This document shows, in pieces, positions 8,864-16,761 of a DNA stretch of 37,042 bases. The notes beneath the pieces were generated by a model. That model did not search any database. It had not been told where the DNA came from and saw nothing but the letters and a program-made list of their open reading frames with translations. Numbering within the stretch: the first letter of the stretch is position 1; every line of letters begins with the position of its first letter. This DNA comes from Actinomadura sp. CNU-125 (GTDB lineage Bacteria > Actinomycetota > Actinomycetes > Streptosporangiales > Streptosporangiaceae), in NCBI RefSeq assembly GCF_001942465.1, contig NZ_MKJY01000575.1, forward strand, positions 1 through 37,042, given 5' to 3'. Position numbers and translations under genes: made by a program.

Positions 8864-9553
8864 CTACCGGACGTGCTGCCGGAGCGCCTGCAGGTCGTGG
8901 ACGATCAGGCGGCGCCGTCCCGTCTCGATGAGCCCGTGCCCGCGCAGATGCCGCAGCGCCTTGCTGACCGCCTCCCGGGACGCGCCGACCCAGCCGGCCA
9001 GCTCCTCCTGCGACAGGTTCAACGTGATCCGGACGCTCTCGCCGCCCGGCTGCCCGGACCCGTAGGGGACGCCGAACCGTTCGGCCAGCTCCACGAGCCG
9101 CTGCGCGACCCGTCCGGTGGCGTCGAACATCCCGAACTCGGCGCGCTTGCGGTCGGCGTCGCGCCACCGCTCGCACAGGGTCCGCATGATGATGAGCGAC
9201 GCGCGTCCGTTCGCCTCCAGGAACTTCGTGAAGTCCTTGGACGGGACGGCGAGCGCCCGCACCGGCTCCAGCGCCTCGACCGTCGCCGACCGGGGCAGCC
9301 CGTCGATCGCCGCCAGCTCGCCGAGCAGCGCACCCGGCTCGCGCACCGCCAGCAGTGCCTCCCCGCCCTGCTCCCGGTAGGTGAACGCCTTCACCCGTCC
9401 TTTCAGCAGAACGGCCACCCACCCGGACCGGTCGCCTTCGACGAACAGCGCCTCACCGCGCTCGAAGGCCCGGACGTGCCCGCGGGCTTCCAGATCGGCG
9501 CGTTCGGCCGGAGTCAGTTCGGCCAGGAACGAACCCGGTTCTAGGGCGCTCAT
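8864..9553 (-). CDS. Crp/Fnr-family transcriptional regulator
   Basis: 229 residues. The cyclic-nucleotide-binding beta-roll spans about 10-120 with a phosphate-cassette-like GELAAIDGLPRSATV (79-92). A dimerisation helix follows (about 118-140), then a winged helix-turn-helix (SQEELAGWVGASREAVSKAL, 181-200). The recognition-helix residues R193, E194 and K198 resemble CRP/GlxR proteins that read TGTGA half-sites. No Fnr-type cysteines for an Fe-S cluster are visible, so cAMP or another small ligand is more likely than oxygen sensing. It lies just beyond the 3' end of the second sdh operon, whose upstream region has TGTGA-type sites. A 20-bp palindrome lies 22 bases before its start. Confidence 0.93.
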   Translation of the reverse strand: MSALEPGSFLAELTPAERADLEARGHVRAFERGEALFVEGDRSGWVAVLLKGRVKAFTYREQGGEALLAVREPGALLGELAAIDGLPRSATVEALEPVRALAVPSKDFTKFLEANGRASLIIMRTLCERWRDADRKRAEFGMFDATGRVAQRLVELAERFGVPYGSGQPGGESVRITLNLSQEELAGWVGASREAVSKALRHLRGHGLIETGRRRLIVHDLQALRQHVR

Positions 9554-9574
9554 GCCACCACGCTAAAGCGAACC

Positions 9575-9594
9575 CCCCGGGACCGGTCCCGGGG
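9575..9594. promoter_or_regulatory. 20-bp perfect palindrome upstream of the Crp/Fnr-type gene
   Basis: CCCCGGGACCGGTCCCGGGG is an exact 20-bp palindrome with no spacer, 22 bases upstream of the regulator's ATG on the minus strand. It could be an operator or a leader hairpin. A further inverted repeat, CACA-N5-TGTG, lies at 9613-9625. Confidence 0.4.
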
Positions 9595-9800
9595 AAAGAA
9601 TCACGAATCCATCACACGTTCTGTGTACTTCTCCCTACTCGTACCGTCACGAGTGCATCAGGGTGGTCGGCGGTATGGCGTGACGGCGTTCGTGGGGAAC
9701 GGCGATCGGCGGGCGGCGGTGCGGGGGCACGCCGCCCGCCTTCACGACCCACCCAATTGAGATTCCGCCGAGGCGCACCCCGAACCCGGAGCGACCCCAA

Positions 9801-9964
9801 CCCCACGGCGGCCCGGGCCCAAGCCCGGCGGAAAGAGCGACCTACAAAGCCCGCACAACCCCACGGCGGCACGGGAGGAATCCCGGCGGAGGGGCGACCC
9901 GCAAAGCCCGCGCGGTCCCGCCCCACACGCAACCCCCACGGCGGCACGGGGGGATTCCCGGCGG
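9801..9964. repeat. Three imperfect direct repeats, each carrying a small hairpin
   Basis: A 31-base unit starting CCCCACGGCGGC and ending CCCGGCGG occurs at 9801-9831, 9859-9889 and 9934-9964. The unit-to-unit spacers share GCGACC-N2-CAAAGCCCGC. Each unit has an internal dyad whose arms are kept while the bases vary: CCGGGC-ccaa-GCCCGG, CGGGA-ggaa-TCCCG and CGGG-gggat-TCCCG. This looks like a REP-like intergenic element. It sits downstream of the second sdh operon on the minus strand and could act in termination or mRNA 3'-end stability. Confidence 0.65.
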
Positions 9965-10019
9965 CGGAGGCGGGGCGTCGGGGCCCGCCGCGGGGCGGCG
10001 GGCGCCGACCGGCCCATCG

Positions 10020-10790
10020 TCAGGCGGAGGGGGTGTCCTGGCCCTTCTTGACGATGCCGAGCTTGCTGCCGAGCCAGACCACCGGGTCGTACTTGCGCCC
10101 GACGACGCGTTCCTTCATCGGGATCAGCGCGTTGTCGGTGATCTTGATGTGCTCGGGGCAGACCTCGGTGCAGCACTTGGTGATGTTGCAGAAGCCGAGG
10201 CCGTGGTCCTGCTGGGCGATCTCGCGGCGGTCGGCCTGGTCGGCCGGGTGCATCTCGAGTTCACCGATCCGCATGAGGAAGCGCGGCCCGGCGAACTCGG
10301 GCTTGTTCTCCTCGTGGTCGCGGATGACGTGGCAGACGTTCTGGCACAGGAAGCACTCGATGCACTTGCGGAACTCCTGCGAGCGCTCGACGTCAACCTG
10401 CTGCATGCGCAACTCGCCCGGCTTCGCGTCGCCCGGGTCGAACGACGGGATCTCGCGGGCCTTCTCGTAGTTGAACGAGACGTCGGTGACCAGGTCGCGG
10501 ATGACCGGGAACGTCCGGACGGGCGTGACGGTGATCGTCTCGTCCGGTTCGAAGGTCGACATCCGGGTCATGCACAGCAGCCGCGGCATGCCGTTGATCT
10601 CGGCGGAGCACGACCCGCACTTGCCGGCCTTGCAGTTCCACCGGACGGCCAGGTCCGGCGCCTGCGTGGCCTGCAGGCGGTGGATGATGTCGAGGACGAC
10701 CTCGCCCTCGTTCACCTCGACCGTGTAGTCGGTGAGCTCACCGTCGCCGTCGTCCCCGCGCCAGACGCGGAACTTCGCCTCGTAGCTCAT
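10020..10790 (-). CDS. sdhB: Succinate dehydrogenase/fumarate reductase iron-sulfur subunit (second set, mycobacterial Sdh1 type)
   Basis: 256 residues; the start overlaps the flavoprotein stop by four bases (ATGA). Cluster ligands: [2Fe-2S] at C53, C58, C61 and C73; [4Fe-4S] in CIECFLCQNVCH (C143, C146, C149, C153); the third cluster in CNITKCCTEVCP (C201, C207, C211). From remembered family features it resembles Mycobacterium tuberculosis Rv0247c more than the SdhB at 6266-7018. It passes electrons from the flavoprotein to the unusual membrane subunit encoded at 12810-13640. It is the last gene of its operon, followed by the hairpin repeats. Confidence 0.95.
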   Translation of the reverse strand: MSYEAKFRVWRGDDGDGELTDYTVEVNEGEVVLDIIHRLQATQAPDLAVRWNCKAGKCGSCSAEINGMPRLLCMTRMSTFEPDETITVTPVRTFPVIRDLVTDVSFNYEKAREIPSFDPGDAKPGELRMQQVDVERSQEFRKCIECFLCQNVCHVIRDHEENKPEFAGPRFLMRIGELEMHPADQADRREIAQQDHGLGFCNITKCCTEVCPEHIKITDNALIPMKERVVGRKYDPVVWLGSKLGIVKKGQDTPSA

Positions 10791-12796
10791 CCGTCGCCCT
10801 CCTCGCCGTGTTCGGCCTTCTCGTCCGCCTTGTGGTCGGCCTTGCCGTCGGCCTTCGCCGCGTCCGGGCCGGCCGCGCCCGCCTCGGTGGCGCCGGCGGG
10901 CAGTTCCTCGGCGGTCAGGTACTTCTTCAGCTCGTCGGTCTCGAACAGTCCGAGCAGGTCGGTGCGCATGGCCTGCATCGGCTGGCGGGTCAGTTCGACG
11001 TGCGGGTCGGACTCGTCGCCGGCGAGCCGGCACACGAGGTTGACCTTCCGCCAGTCCGCCGACATCTGCGGGTAGTCGTCGCGGGTGTGGCCGCCGCGGC
11101 TCTCCTGCCGTTCGAGGGCGGCCTTCGCGACGGCCTCCGAGACGAGCAGCATGTTGCGCAGGTCGAGCGCGAGGTGCCAGCCGGGGTGGTAGCCGCGGCC
11201 GTCGTGCACCGCGACGGGCGCGACGGAGACGCGGGCGACGCGCTCGCGGAGCTTCTGCAGGGCCTCGATGGCCTTCTCCAGCTCCTCTTCCTTGCGGATG
11301 ATGCCGACCAACTCGTTCATCGTGGTCTGCAGTTCGGCGTGCACGGCGTAGGGGTTCTCGCCGTCCTCGCGTTCGAACGGGGCGAGGGCCTCCGCGGTGG
11401 CCGCGTCCACGATCTCGTCCGGGACGGCCGGGCGCGCGTCGAGCGAGTCGACGTACTCGGACGCGCCGAGTCCCGCGCGGCGTCCGAACACCAGCAGGTC
11501 GGACAGCGAGTTGCCGCCGAGCCGGTTCGAGCCGTGCATGCCGCCCGCGACCTCGCCGGCGGCGAACAGGCCGGGGACCTGCGCGGCCGCGGTGTCGGGG
11601 TCGACCTCGACGCCGCCCATCACGTAGTGGCAGGTCGGCCCGACCTCCATCGGCTCCTTGGTGATGTCGACGTCCGCCAGTTCCTTGAACTGGTGGTGCA
11701 TCGACGGAAGCCGCCGGACGATCTCCGCGGCGCCGCCCGGCATCCGGTCGACGACCGTGAGGAACACGCCGCCGTGCGGCGATCCGCGCCCGGCCTTCAC
11801 CTCGGAGTTGATCGCGCGGGCGACCTCGTCGCGGGGCAGCAGCTCGGGGGGACGCCGGTTGTTCTCCGGGTCGTCGTACCAGCGGTCGCCTTCCTCGGGG
11901 GAGGTGGCGTACTGGTCCTTGAAGACCTCGGGGATGTAGTCGAACATGAAGCGCTTGCCGTCGGAGTTCTTCAGGACGCCGCGGTCGCCGCGCACCGACT
12001 CGGTGACGAGGATGCCCTTCACCGACGGCGGCCAGACCATCCCGGTGGGGTGGAACTGGACGAACTCCATGTTCAGCAGGGTCGCGCCCGCCTGCAGGGC
12101 GAGCGAGTGGCCGTCGCCGGTGTACTCCCACGAGTTCGACGTGACCTTGAACGCCTTGCCGATCCCGCCGGTCGCCAGGACGACGGCCGGGGCCTCGAAC
12201 ACGACGAACTTGCCCGTCTCGCGGACGTACCCGAACGCGCCGCTGATCCGGTCGCCGTCCTTGAGCAGCCGCGTGATCGTCGTCTCGGCCCACACCTTGA
12301 GGCGGGCCTCGTAGTCGCCGTGCTCGGCGTGGTCCTCCTGCTGCAGCGCGACGATCTTCTGCTGGGCGGTGCGGATCAGCTCCAGGCCCGTCCGGTCGCC
12401 GACGTGCGCCAGCCGCGGGTACTCGTGCCCGCCGAAGTTCCGCTGGCTGATCTTGCCGTCCTTGGTGCGGTCGAACAGCGCGCCCCAGAGTTCGAGCTCC
12501 CAGATGCGGTCCGGGGCCTCTTTGGCGTGCAGTTCGGCCATGCGCCAGCTGTTCAGGAACTTCCCGCCGCGCATCGTGTCGCGGAAGTGCACCTGCCAGT
12601 TGTCGTTGGCGTTGGCGTTGCCCATCGCGGCGGCGGCGCCGCCCTCGGCCATGACGGTGTGCGCCTTGCCGAACAGCGACTTGGAGATGATCGCCGTCTT
12701 CTTGCCCTGGAGGCGCGCCTCGATCGCCGCGCGCAGCCCGGCGCCGCCGGCACCGATCACCACGACGTCGTACGAGTGCCTCTCGATCTCAGTCAT
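10787..12796 (-). CDS. sdhA: Succinate dehydrogenase/fumarate reductase flavoprotein subunit (second set)
   Basis: 669 residues with no frame break. The FAD motif GAGGAG (15-20), flavin-linking HTVMAEGGA (H46), substrate-site VQFHPTGM and the SNRLGGNSLSDLLVFG segment are all present. It resembles Rv0248c of M. tuberculosis Sdh1. It catalyses succinate oxidation or fumarate reduction at the membrane. The C-terminal 35 or so residues are an acidic/basic tail built from short AD(G/H/E)K repeats, not typical of the family and probably disordered. AAGGAATC precedes the ATG at 12796, and the gene begins 13 bases after the membrane-subunit stop. Confidence 0.95.
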   Translation of the reverse strand: MTEIERHSYDVVVIGAGGAGLRAAIEARLQGKKTAIISKSLFGKAHTVMAEGGAAAAMGNANANDNWQVHFRDTMRGGKFLNSWRMAELHAKEAPDRIWELELWGALFDRTKDGKISQRNFGGHEYPRLAHVGDRTGLELIRTAQQKIVALQQEDHAEHGDYEARLKVWAETTITRLLKDGDRISGAFGYVRETGKFVVFEAPAVVLATGGIGKAFKVTSNSWEYTGDGHSLALQAGATLLNMEFVQFHPTGMVWPPSVKGILVTESVRGDRGVLKNSDGKRFMFDYIPEVFKDQYATSPEEGDRWYDDPENNRRPPELLPRDEVARAINSEVKAGRGSPHGGVFLTVVDRMPGGAAEIVRRLPSMHHQFKELADVDITKEPMEVGPTCHYVMGGVEVDPDTAAAQVPGLFAAGEVAGGMHGSNRLGGNSLSDLLVFGRRAGLGASEYVDSLDARPAVPDEIVDAATAEALAPFEREDGENPYAVHAELQTTMNELVGIIRKEEELEKAIEALQKLRERVARVSVAPVAVHDGRGYHPGWHLALDLRNMLLVSEAVAKAALERQESRGGHTRDDYPQMSADWRKVNLVCRLAGDESDPHVELTRQPMQAMRTDLLGLFETDELKKYLTAEELPAGATEAGAAGPDAAKADGKADHKADEKAEHGEEGDG

Positions 12797-12809
12797 GATT
12801 CCTTGGCCT

Positions 12810-13640
12810 CTAGTTGATGATGCGCAGGTCGGAGATGGTCTCGCTGGCCACGAGCATCACGTAGACGTCGGCGACGACGAGGGACCCGAGCGTGATCAGC
12901 GCGTACGTCCCGTGCTTCTCGTTGATCTTGGAGACCCAGCCCCACATCCGGTAGCGCACCGGGTGCTTGGAGAAGTTCTTCAGCCGGCCGCCCACGATGT
13001 GCCGGCACGAGTGGCACGACAGCGTGTACAGCCAGAGAAGGATCACGTTCGCCCAGAGGATGATCGTGCCGAGGCCGATTCCGAACCCGCCGCCCTCACC
13101 GTGGAAGGCGCGGACGGCGTCCCAGGTGTTGATGAGGGAGATGAGCACCGCGGCGATCCAGAAGTAGCGGTGCAGGTTCTGGCCGATCAGCGGGAACCGC
13201 CGCTCCCCGGTGTACTTGCCGTGCGGCTCGCGGACGGCGCACGCCTGCGGGGCCGCCCAGAACGACCGGTAGTACGCTTTGCGGTAGTAGTAGCAGGTCA
13301 GCCGGAACAGCAGCAGGAACGGCAGGGAGATCACCGCGAACGGGATCCAGCCGCGGGTGCCGGCCGGGAGGAACGTCCCGAACTCCGCCGCGTTCCCGGT
13401 GTGCCCGTCCACGGTCACGTTGCTGCAGATCTCGTTGAAGCACGGCGAGAAGAACGGCGACAGGTAGTGGAACTCCGGGACGTAGAAGGCCGCGCCCCAA
13501 AAGGCCCGGATCGTCGCGTACACCACCCACGCCGTGAAGATCACGAACGTGGTGATGGGATAGAGCCGCCAGTTGTCCTTCCGGAGCGTGCGTTCCTTGA
13601 TCTGGGCGCGGGATTTGGCCGGCGCCTCCAGTGTGCTCAT
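12810..13640 (-). CDS. Succinate dehydrogenase membrane subunit (second set, Rv0249c-like)
   Basis: 276 residues from ATG at 13640, chosen because AGGAGAG lies at ideal distance; the frame stays open further upstream but lacks such support. Five hydrophobic helices are seen (about 25-45, 85-110, 150-175, 190-215, 240-265). A long extracytoplasmic loop contains CFNEICSN, and conserved CYYYRKAYYRSFW and CHSCRHIVGG motifs follow. This fits the single large anchor of mycobacterial Sdh1. It is the first gene of the operon (anchor-flavoprotein-FeS), with Crp-like sites about 160-200 bases upstream. Confidence 0.9.
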   Translation of the reverse strand: MSTLEAPAKSRAQIKERTLRKDNWRLYPITTFVIFTAWVVYATIRAFWGAAFYVPEFHYLSPFFSPCFNEICSNVTVDGHTGNAAEFGTFLPAGTRGWIPFAVISLPFLLLFRLTCYYYRKAYYRSFWAAPQACAVREPHGKYTGERRFPLIGQNLHRYFWIAAVLISLINTWDAVRAFHGEGGGFGIGLGTIILWANVILLWLYTLSCHSCRHIVGGRLKNFSKHPVRYRMWGWVSKINEKHGTYALITLGSLVVADVYVMLVASETISDLRIIN

Positions 13641-13977
13641 CGATCGCTCTCCTGAGCCTAGGGTCGTGTGATCCCCGTACCACGGTCTGCGCGCGCCATG
13701 CGGCCGTCGCGCCTCGGCCGTAGGCCGTGCCGCATGCGGGCCGTAACACCCCGTACGCGCTTCCAGCGAGGCGACCTTACGCCACTCGCGCGGACCTGTG
13801 ACATACATAACAGGCGCACCCGCATGTGACCCTGACCACAGACTTTAGCCGCCGAAACGTTCTCCGACGGCCTTCGACACTCATAAGCAGTCGTTATGGC
13901 AATGGGGAATCGAGACGAGCACGAGAAGGCATGACCGGCCGCCCATCGGCGATCGGCTGGAACGGTCCCGCGCCGTG
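13641..13977. other. 337-base intergenic region upstream of the second sdh operon
   Basis: No gene seen. It contains the Crp-like sites and a possible -10 element described at 13774-13840, and less GC-rich sequence near 13840-13920. The HTH gene upstream is on the same strand, and no clear terminator separates them. Confidence 0.5.
13774..13840 (-). promoter_or_regulatory. Two Crp/GlxR-like sites and a possible promoter for the second sdh operon
   Basis: TGTGA-CCCTGA-CCACA (13825-13840) matches the TGTGA-N6-TCACA consensus with one mismatch. TGTGA-CATACA-TAACA (13797-13812) matches with two, 28 bases away. On the minus strand TAAGGT (13779-13774) could be the -10, with TCACAG (13801-13796) as a weak -35 inside the nearer site. 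This places that site near position -37 to -41, as in class II Crp activation. GlxR control of sdh is known in Corynebacterium; here it is inferred from sequence only. Confidence 0.5.
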
Positions 13978-14628
13978 TTAAAGAAGGCCCGCCCGCAGCA
14001 CCGTCCGGGCGAAGTGCGCCTCGGCCTCGCTCGTCCGGCCCGTCCCGTACACGCGGAGCGCGTCGGCGAGGTCGGGATACCGGTCGGCGAGCAGCGCGGC
14101 GGCCGCCTCGATCTCGCCCGCCGACGCGACCTCGCGCAGCAGCGCCTGGACGTGCCGCGCCCCCGTCTCCGCGCCCGCCCGGCCGTCCTGGACGGACGAC
14201 GCCCGTGCGGACGACGCCTGTGCGGCCGCGCGTCCGGGTGCCTCCTCGGGCGCGCCCTCGGGCGTGCCGCCGGACGCGGGCGCACCGGTGGGCACCCGCA
14301 GCCCGGAGGTCGTCGGCGCGGACTCGGCGCGGATCTCCGCCAGCCGGTCCTTGACGACGGCGGCGGGCAGCCCGTCGAAGCCCGGCCCGGCGGCGAGTTC
14401 CTCGACCGCCAGCAGGCGGTGCAGGACGGCCGGGTTGCTGATCTTCGCGCGCTGGGCGGACATCAGCTGCGACAGCATCGGCGCGGACAGGCCGAGCACG
14501 CCCGCCAGGCCGGACTGCGACAGCCCGAGCCGGTCGAGGAGGCGGCGCACGCGCTCCCCCAGCGGCTCGCCGTACCACTCGATCTGCAGGGCCCGGTTCC
14601 GGACGACCGTGTCCTCGGCGGCGCTCAA
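13978..14628 (-). CDS. XRE-type helix-turn-helix DNA-binding protein
   Basis: 216 residues if translation begins at TTG (14628), favoured because AAGGGGG lies nine bases upstream; no ATG or GTG fits better. An N-terminal HTH (LGERVRRLLDRLGLSQSGLA, then GLSAPMLSQLMSAQRAKI) is followed by NPAVLHRLLAVEELA. A low-complexity Ala/Pro/Gly/Ser linker (about 105-155) and a helical C-terminal region with ALLREVASAGEIEAAAALL and AEAHFARTVLRAG come next. The gene is divergent from the lipoprotein cluster, and the 136-base region between them has matched inverted motifs. It probably controls itself and the cluster. Confidence 0.85.
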   Translation of the reverse strand: MSAAEDTVVRNRALQIEWYGEPLGERVRRLLDRLGLSQSGLAGVLGLSAPMLSQLMSAQRAKISNPAVLHRLLAVEELAAGPGFDGLPAAVVKDRLAEIRAESAPTTSGLRVPTGAPASGGTPEGAPEEAPGRAAAQASSARASSVQDGRAGAETGARHVQALLREVASAGEIEAAAALLADRYPDLADALRVYGTGRTSEAEAHFARTVLRAGLL

Positions 14629-14649
14629 CTCACCAAACCCCCTTGACCG

Positions 14650-14665
14650 TTCGCAAGTGCAAACG
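14650..14665 (-). promoter_or_regulatory. Candidate operator in front of the XRE-type gene
   Basis: On the minus strand this reads CGTTTGCACTTGCGAA, 22 bases before the TTG start. The same motif recurs in the opposite orientation at 14726-14741 in front of the lipoprotein gene. Confidence 0.5.
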
Positions 14666-14725
14666 CTAGATTCTGCTTTGCACAGACAACGTGCGCACAC
14701 GACTACATAGTTCCACGAAGATCGC

Positions 14726-14741
14726 TGTTTGCACATGCGAT
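14726..14741 (+). promoter_or_regulatory. Candidate operator in front of the first lipoprotein gene
   Basis: TGTTTGCACATGCGAT shares the core GTTTGCAC-N-TGCGA with the site at 14650-14665, each pointing toward its own gene. A partial copy, TTTGCAC, lies between them at about 14677-14683. Confidence 0.5.
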
Positions 14742-14764
14742 GACCAGGAAGGCGGTTCCGTCCC

Positions 14765-15343
14765 ATGCGCCCGTTCCATCGTGCCGCAGCGACCGCGGCC
14801 GCCGCGATCCTGCTGCTGGGCGGCGGCCCGGCCGGCTGCTCGATGCTCGACGGCTCCGACTCGTCCGAGGGCTCGTCCGCGGGGGCCTCCGGGGTCACGG
14901 TGGAGGGCGGCGAGGCGGCCGTCGACACCGTCGGCGAGGCGATCGTGAAGACCACCGTCGGCGCGCCGCCGCAGGCGCCGGTCGCGCAGGTCGAGATCGC
15001 CGTCATCGGCCTCAAGGTGCGCGGGCGGCTCGCGACCCTGACCGTCCAGATGACGCCCCGGCTTCCCGACGACGCCGAGAACGACACCGCCAGCCCGTAC
15101 GAGCTGAACGGCGACGAGGGCCTCGACCCCGTTTTCATCGACCCGGTGAACCTGAAACGGTACGTCGTCGTCAAGGATTCGCGCGGTCGCGAGCTGCAGA
15201 CCGACGACATCAGGACCGACCTCACCGACGACCGGACCGGCACGCTGCGGTTCACCTTCGCGGCCCCGCCGGAGCACGTGAAGGCCCTGGACCTGCAACT
15301 GGGCGAATGGCCGACGTTCCGCGACATCCCCGTGACGCGGTGA
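14765..15343 (+). CDS. Lipoprotein, first copy of a repeated actinomycete surface domain
   Basis: 192 residues. A signal peptide with lipobox PAGC (lipidated Cys about 25) predicts anchoring on the outer face of the membrane. The mature part starts with a Ser/Gly/Asp-rich spacer, then a beta-rich domain: VEIAVIGLKVRGRLATLTVQ, then FIDPVNLKRYVVVKDS, then LRFTFAAPPEHVKALD, ending WPTFRDIPVTR. The same plan recurs in four more places in this cluster. I do not recognise a characterised function; the strand pattern suggests an immunoglobulin-like fold. It is the first gene rightward from the divergent operators. Confidence 0.85.
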   Translation: MRPFHRAAATAAAAILLLGGGPAGCSMLDGSDSSEGSSAGASGVTVEGGEAAVDTVGEAIVKTTVGAPPQAPVAQVEIAVIGLKVRGRLATLTVQMTPRLPDDAENDTASPYELNGDEGLDPVFIDPVNLKRYVVVKDSRGRELQTDDIRTDLTDDRTGTLRFTFAAPPEHVKALDLQLGEWPTFRDIPVTR

Positions 15344-15576
15344 GCGGTCACCGGACGGCCGATGCCCCGGACGCACCGGATTCGCGGACGGCATTCGCGC
15401 GGGATTCGCCCGCCTGATTCGAGTCCGGCATTCCCGCGCACGCGCCGGGACATGGGCGGTCCGGCGGCGGCCGGAAGCGGCCGCGAACAATTCGCGCGCC
15501 CGGCACATCACCGTTGATACCGGACCATCATGATCGGCAGACGACCATTTCCGCACGGCGAAGAACGGAGGTTCCG

Positions 15577-16128
15577 ATGCGCCGAGCACGCCCGGCGGCC
15601 GCCGTTGCCTGCGCCGCTTTCATCATCGGCGCGGCGGCCGGATGCTCCGTGTCCGAAGAGCCCGGCCCGTCCGAGGACGGGAAGTCCGCCGCCGGGAAAC
15701 CGGCCGGCCCGGCGGCGGCCGACGGCACCGGAAAGCCCGTCGCGCAGGGCACGTTCGACTCCCCGCACGTCGAGGGCGCGACCGTCGACATCGCCGTCAT
15801 GGGCCTGAAGGCGCAGGGGCGGCTCGCGACGCTGACCGTCCGGCTGACCCCCCACATGCCCCCGGGCGAGCGCAACGCCAGCCTCATCCGCCTCCACGGC
15901 GCCCACGTCGCGACGTTCCTGATCGACCCGGTGAATCTCAAACGCTACGTCCCCGTCAAGGACTCGTCCGGCCGGGTAATGCAGCCGAGCGACCTGGGCA
16001 CCCGGCTCACGCACGGCCACGCGACCGCGCTCGTCTACACGTTCGCCGCCCCGCCGGAGAACGTCCCGGCGGTCAATGTGCAGGTCGGGGTCTGGCCGAC
16101 ATTCCGCAATATCCCTGTGGAGAGGTGA
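15577..16128 (+). CDS. Lipoprotein, second copy of the repeated surface domain
   Basis: 183 residues from ATG at 15577 with CGGAG upstream. Signal peptide and lipobox (AAAGC, Cys about 23) precede a Pro/Ala/Gly spacer and the shared domain: ATVDIAVMGLKAQGRLATLT, FLIDPVNLKRYVPVKDSSG, YTFAAPPENVPAVNVQ and final WPTFRNIPVER. It is clearly paralogous to the proteins at 14765 and 16762. The 233-base gap to the previous gene may hold its own promoter; several ATTCG-containing segments are there but no clear promoter. The OmpA gene follows four bases after its stop. Confidence 0.87.
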   Translation: MRRARPAAAVACAAFIIGAAAGCSVSEEPGPSEDGKSAAGKPAGPAAADGTGKPVAQGTFDSPHVEGATVDIAVMGLKAQGRLATLTVRLTPHMPPGERNASLIRLHGAHVATFLIDPVNLKRYVPVKDSSGRVMQPSDLGTRLTHGHATALVYTFAAPPENVPAVNVQVGVWPTFRNIPVER

Positions 16129-16132
16129 TCAT

Positions 16133-16691
16133 ATGCGCCGGAAAACGGTAATCGCGGTCGTCGCCGCCTTCACGCTGGGCATTCCGGCGGTCGCCGCGGC
16201 CGAACCGGACGTGCCGGACGCCGCCGTCGACGCGTCCGTCCCACGGGATCGACGCGGCCGCCGCCGTCCACGACATCGACCTGTCCCGTTCGGTCGTGGA
16301 CCTGGAGCGCGAGGAGAGCACCGACGGACGGGTGACGGTGCAGATCTCCTCCGACGTCCTGTTCGAGTTCGACAAGGCGACGCTCACCGCCGACGCGCGC
16401 CGCCACATCGCCGAACTCGCCCGCCGGCTCCGCGCCGCCTCCGGCACCGTCGAGGTCTCCGGGCACACCGACTCCCGCGGCGAGCCCGGCTACAACCGGA
16501 AGCTGTCGCAGCAGCGCGCCGACGCCGTCAAGGCCGAACTCCTGCGCCACCTGGGCGGCGCGGGCGTCGAGATCACCGCCGAGGGCCACGGCGAGACCGA
16601 CCCGGTGGCCCCCAACGAGAAGAACGGCGAGGACGACCCCGAAGGACGCGCGCAGAACCGCCGCGTCGAGATCAGCTTCAACGAATCGTGA
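16133..16691 (+). CDS. Secreted OmpA-type peptidoglycan-binding protein, frame broken near 16240
   Basis: About 185 residues after frame repair. The signal peptide (MRRKTVIAVVAAF..., cleavage near AVAAA-EPDV) has no lipobox. The C-terminal OmpA domain shows DVLFEFDKATLTADAR, the diaminopimelate-binding GHTDSRGEPGYN and LSQQRADAVKAEL segments, and final GRAQNRRVEISF. It should bind peptidoglycan non-covalently. The frame changes at GTCCCACGGG (16240-16242); removing one C joins DASV to HGIDAAAAVHDIDLSRSV. Both sides look functional, so an indel error is likely. It lies between lipoprotein genes and probably shares their transcript. Confidence 0.82.
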
Positions 16692-16761
16692 CCCCGTGAG
16701 GGCCGCCGCCTCCGCAACCGCGACCGCCGGCCGTCCGCCCGCGTCGACGAAAGGGAACCCG

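Larger units (their letters stand above)
9554..10019. other. Non-coding 466-base region between the crp-type gene and the second sdh operon
   Basis: No convincing gene. Near the crp-type start are a 20-bp palindrome (9575-9594) and CACA-N5-TGTG (9613-9625), both possible regulatory sites. The distal half holds three imperfect hairpin repeats (9801-9964) that may end the sdh transcript arriving from the right. Short frames here are biased-composition artefacts. Confidence 0.6.

Noticed and set aside
10808..12817. Long plus-strand open frame (669 codons) opposite the second sdhA
   Set aside because: It mirrors the sdhA frame codon for codon in GC-rich DNA; the translation is repetitive V/D/R/G-rich with no motifs, while the opposite strand is an intact flavoprotein.
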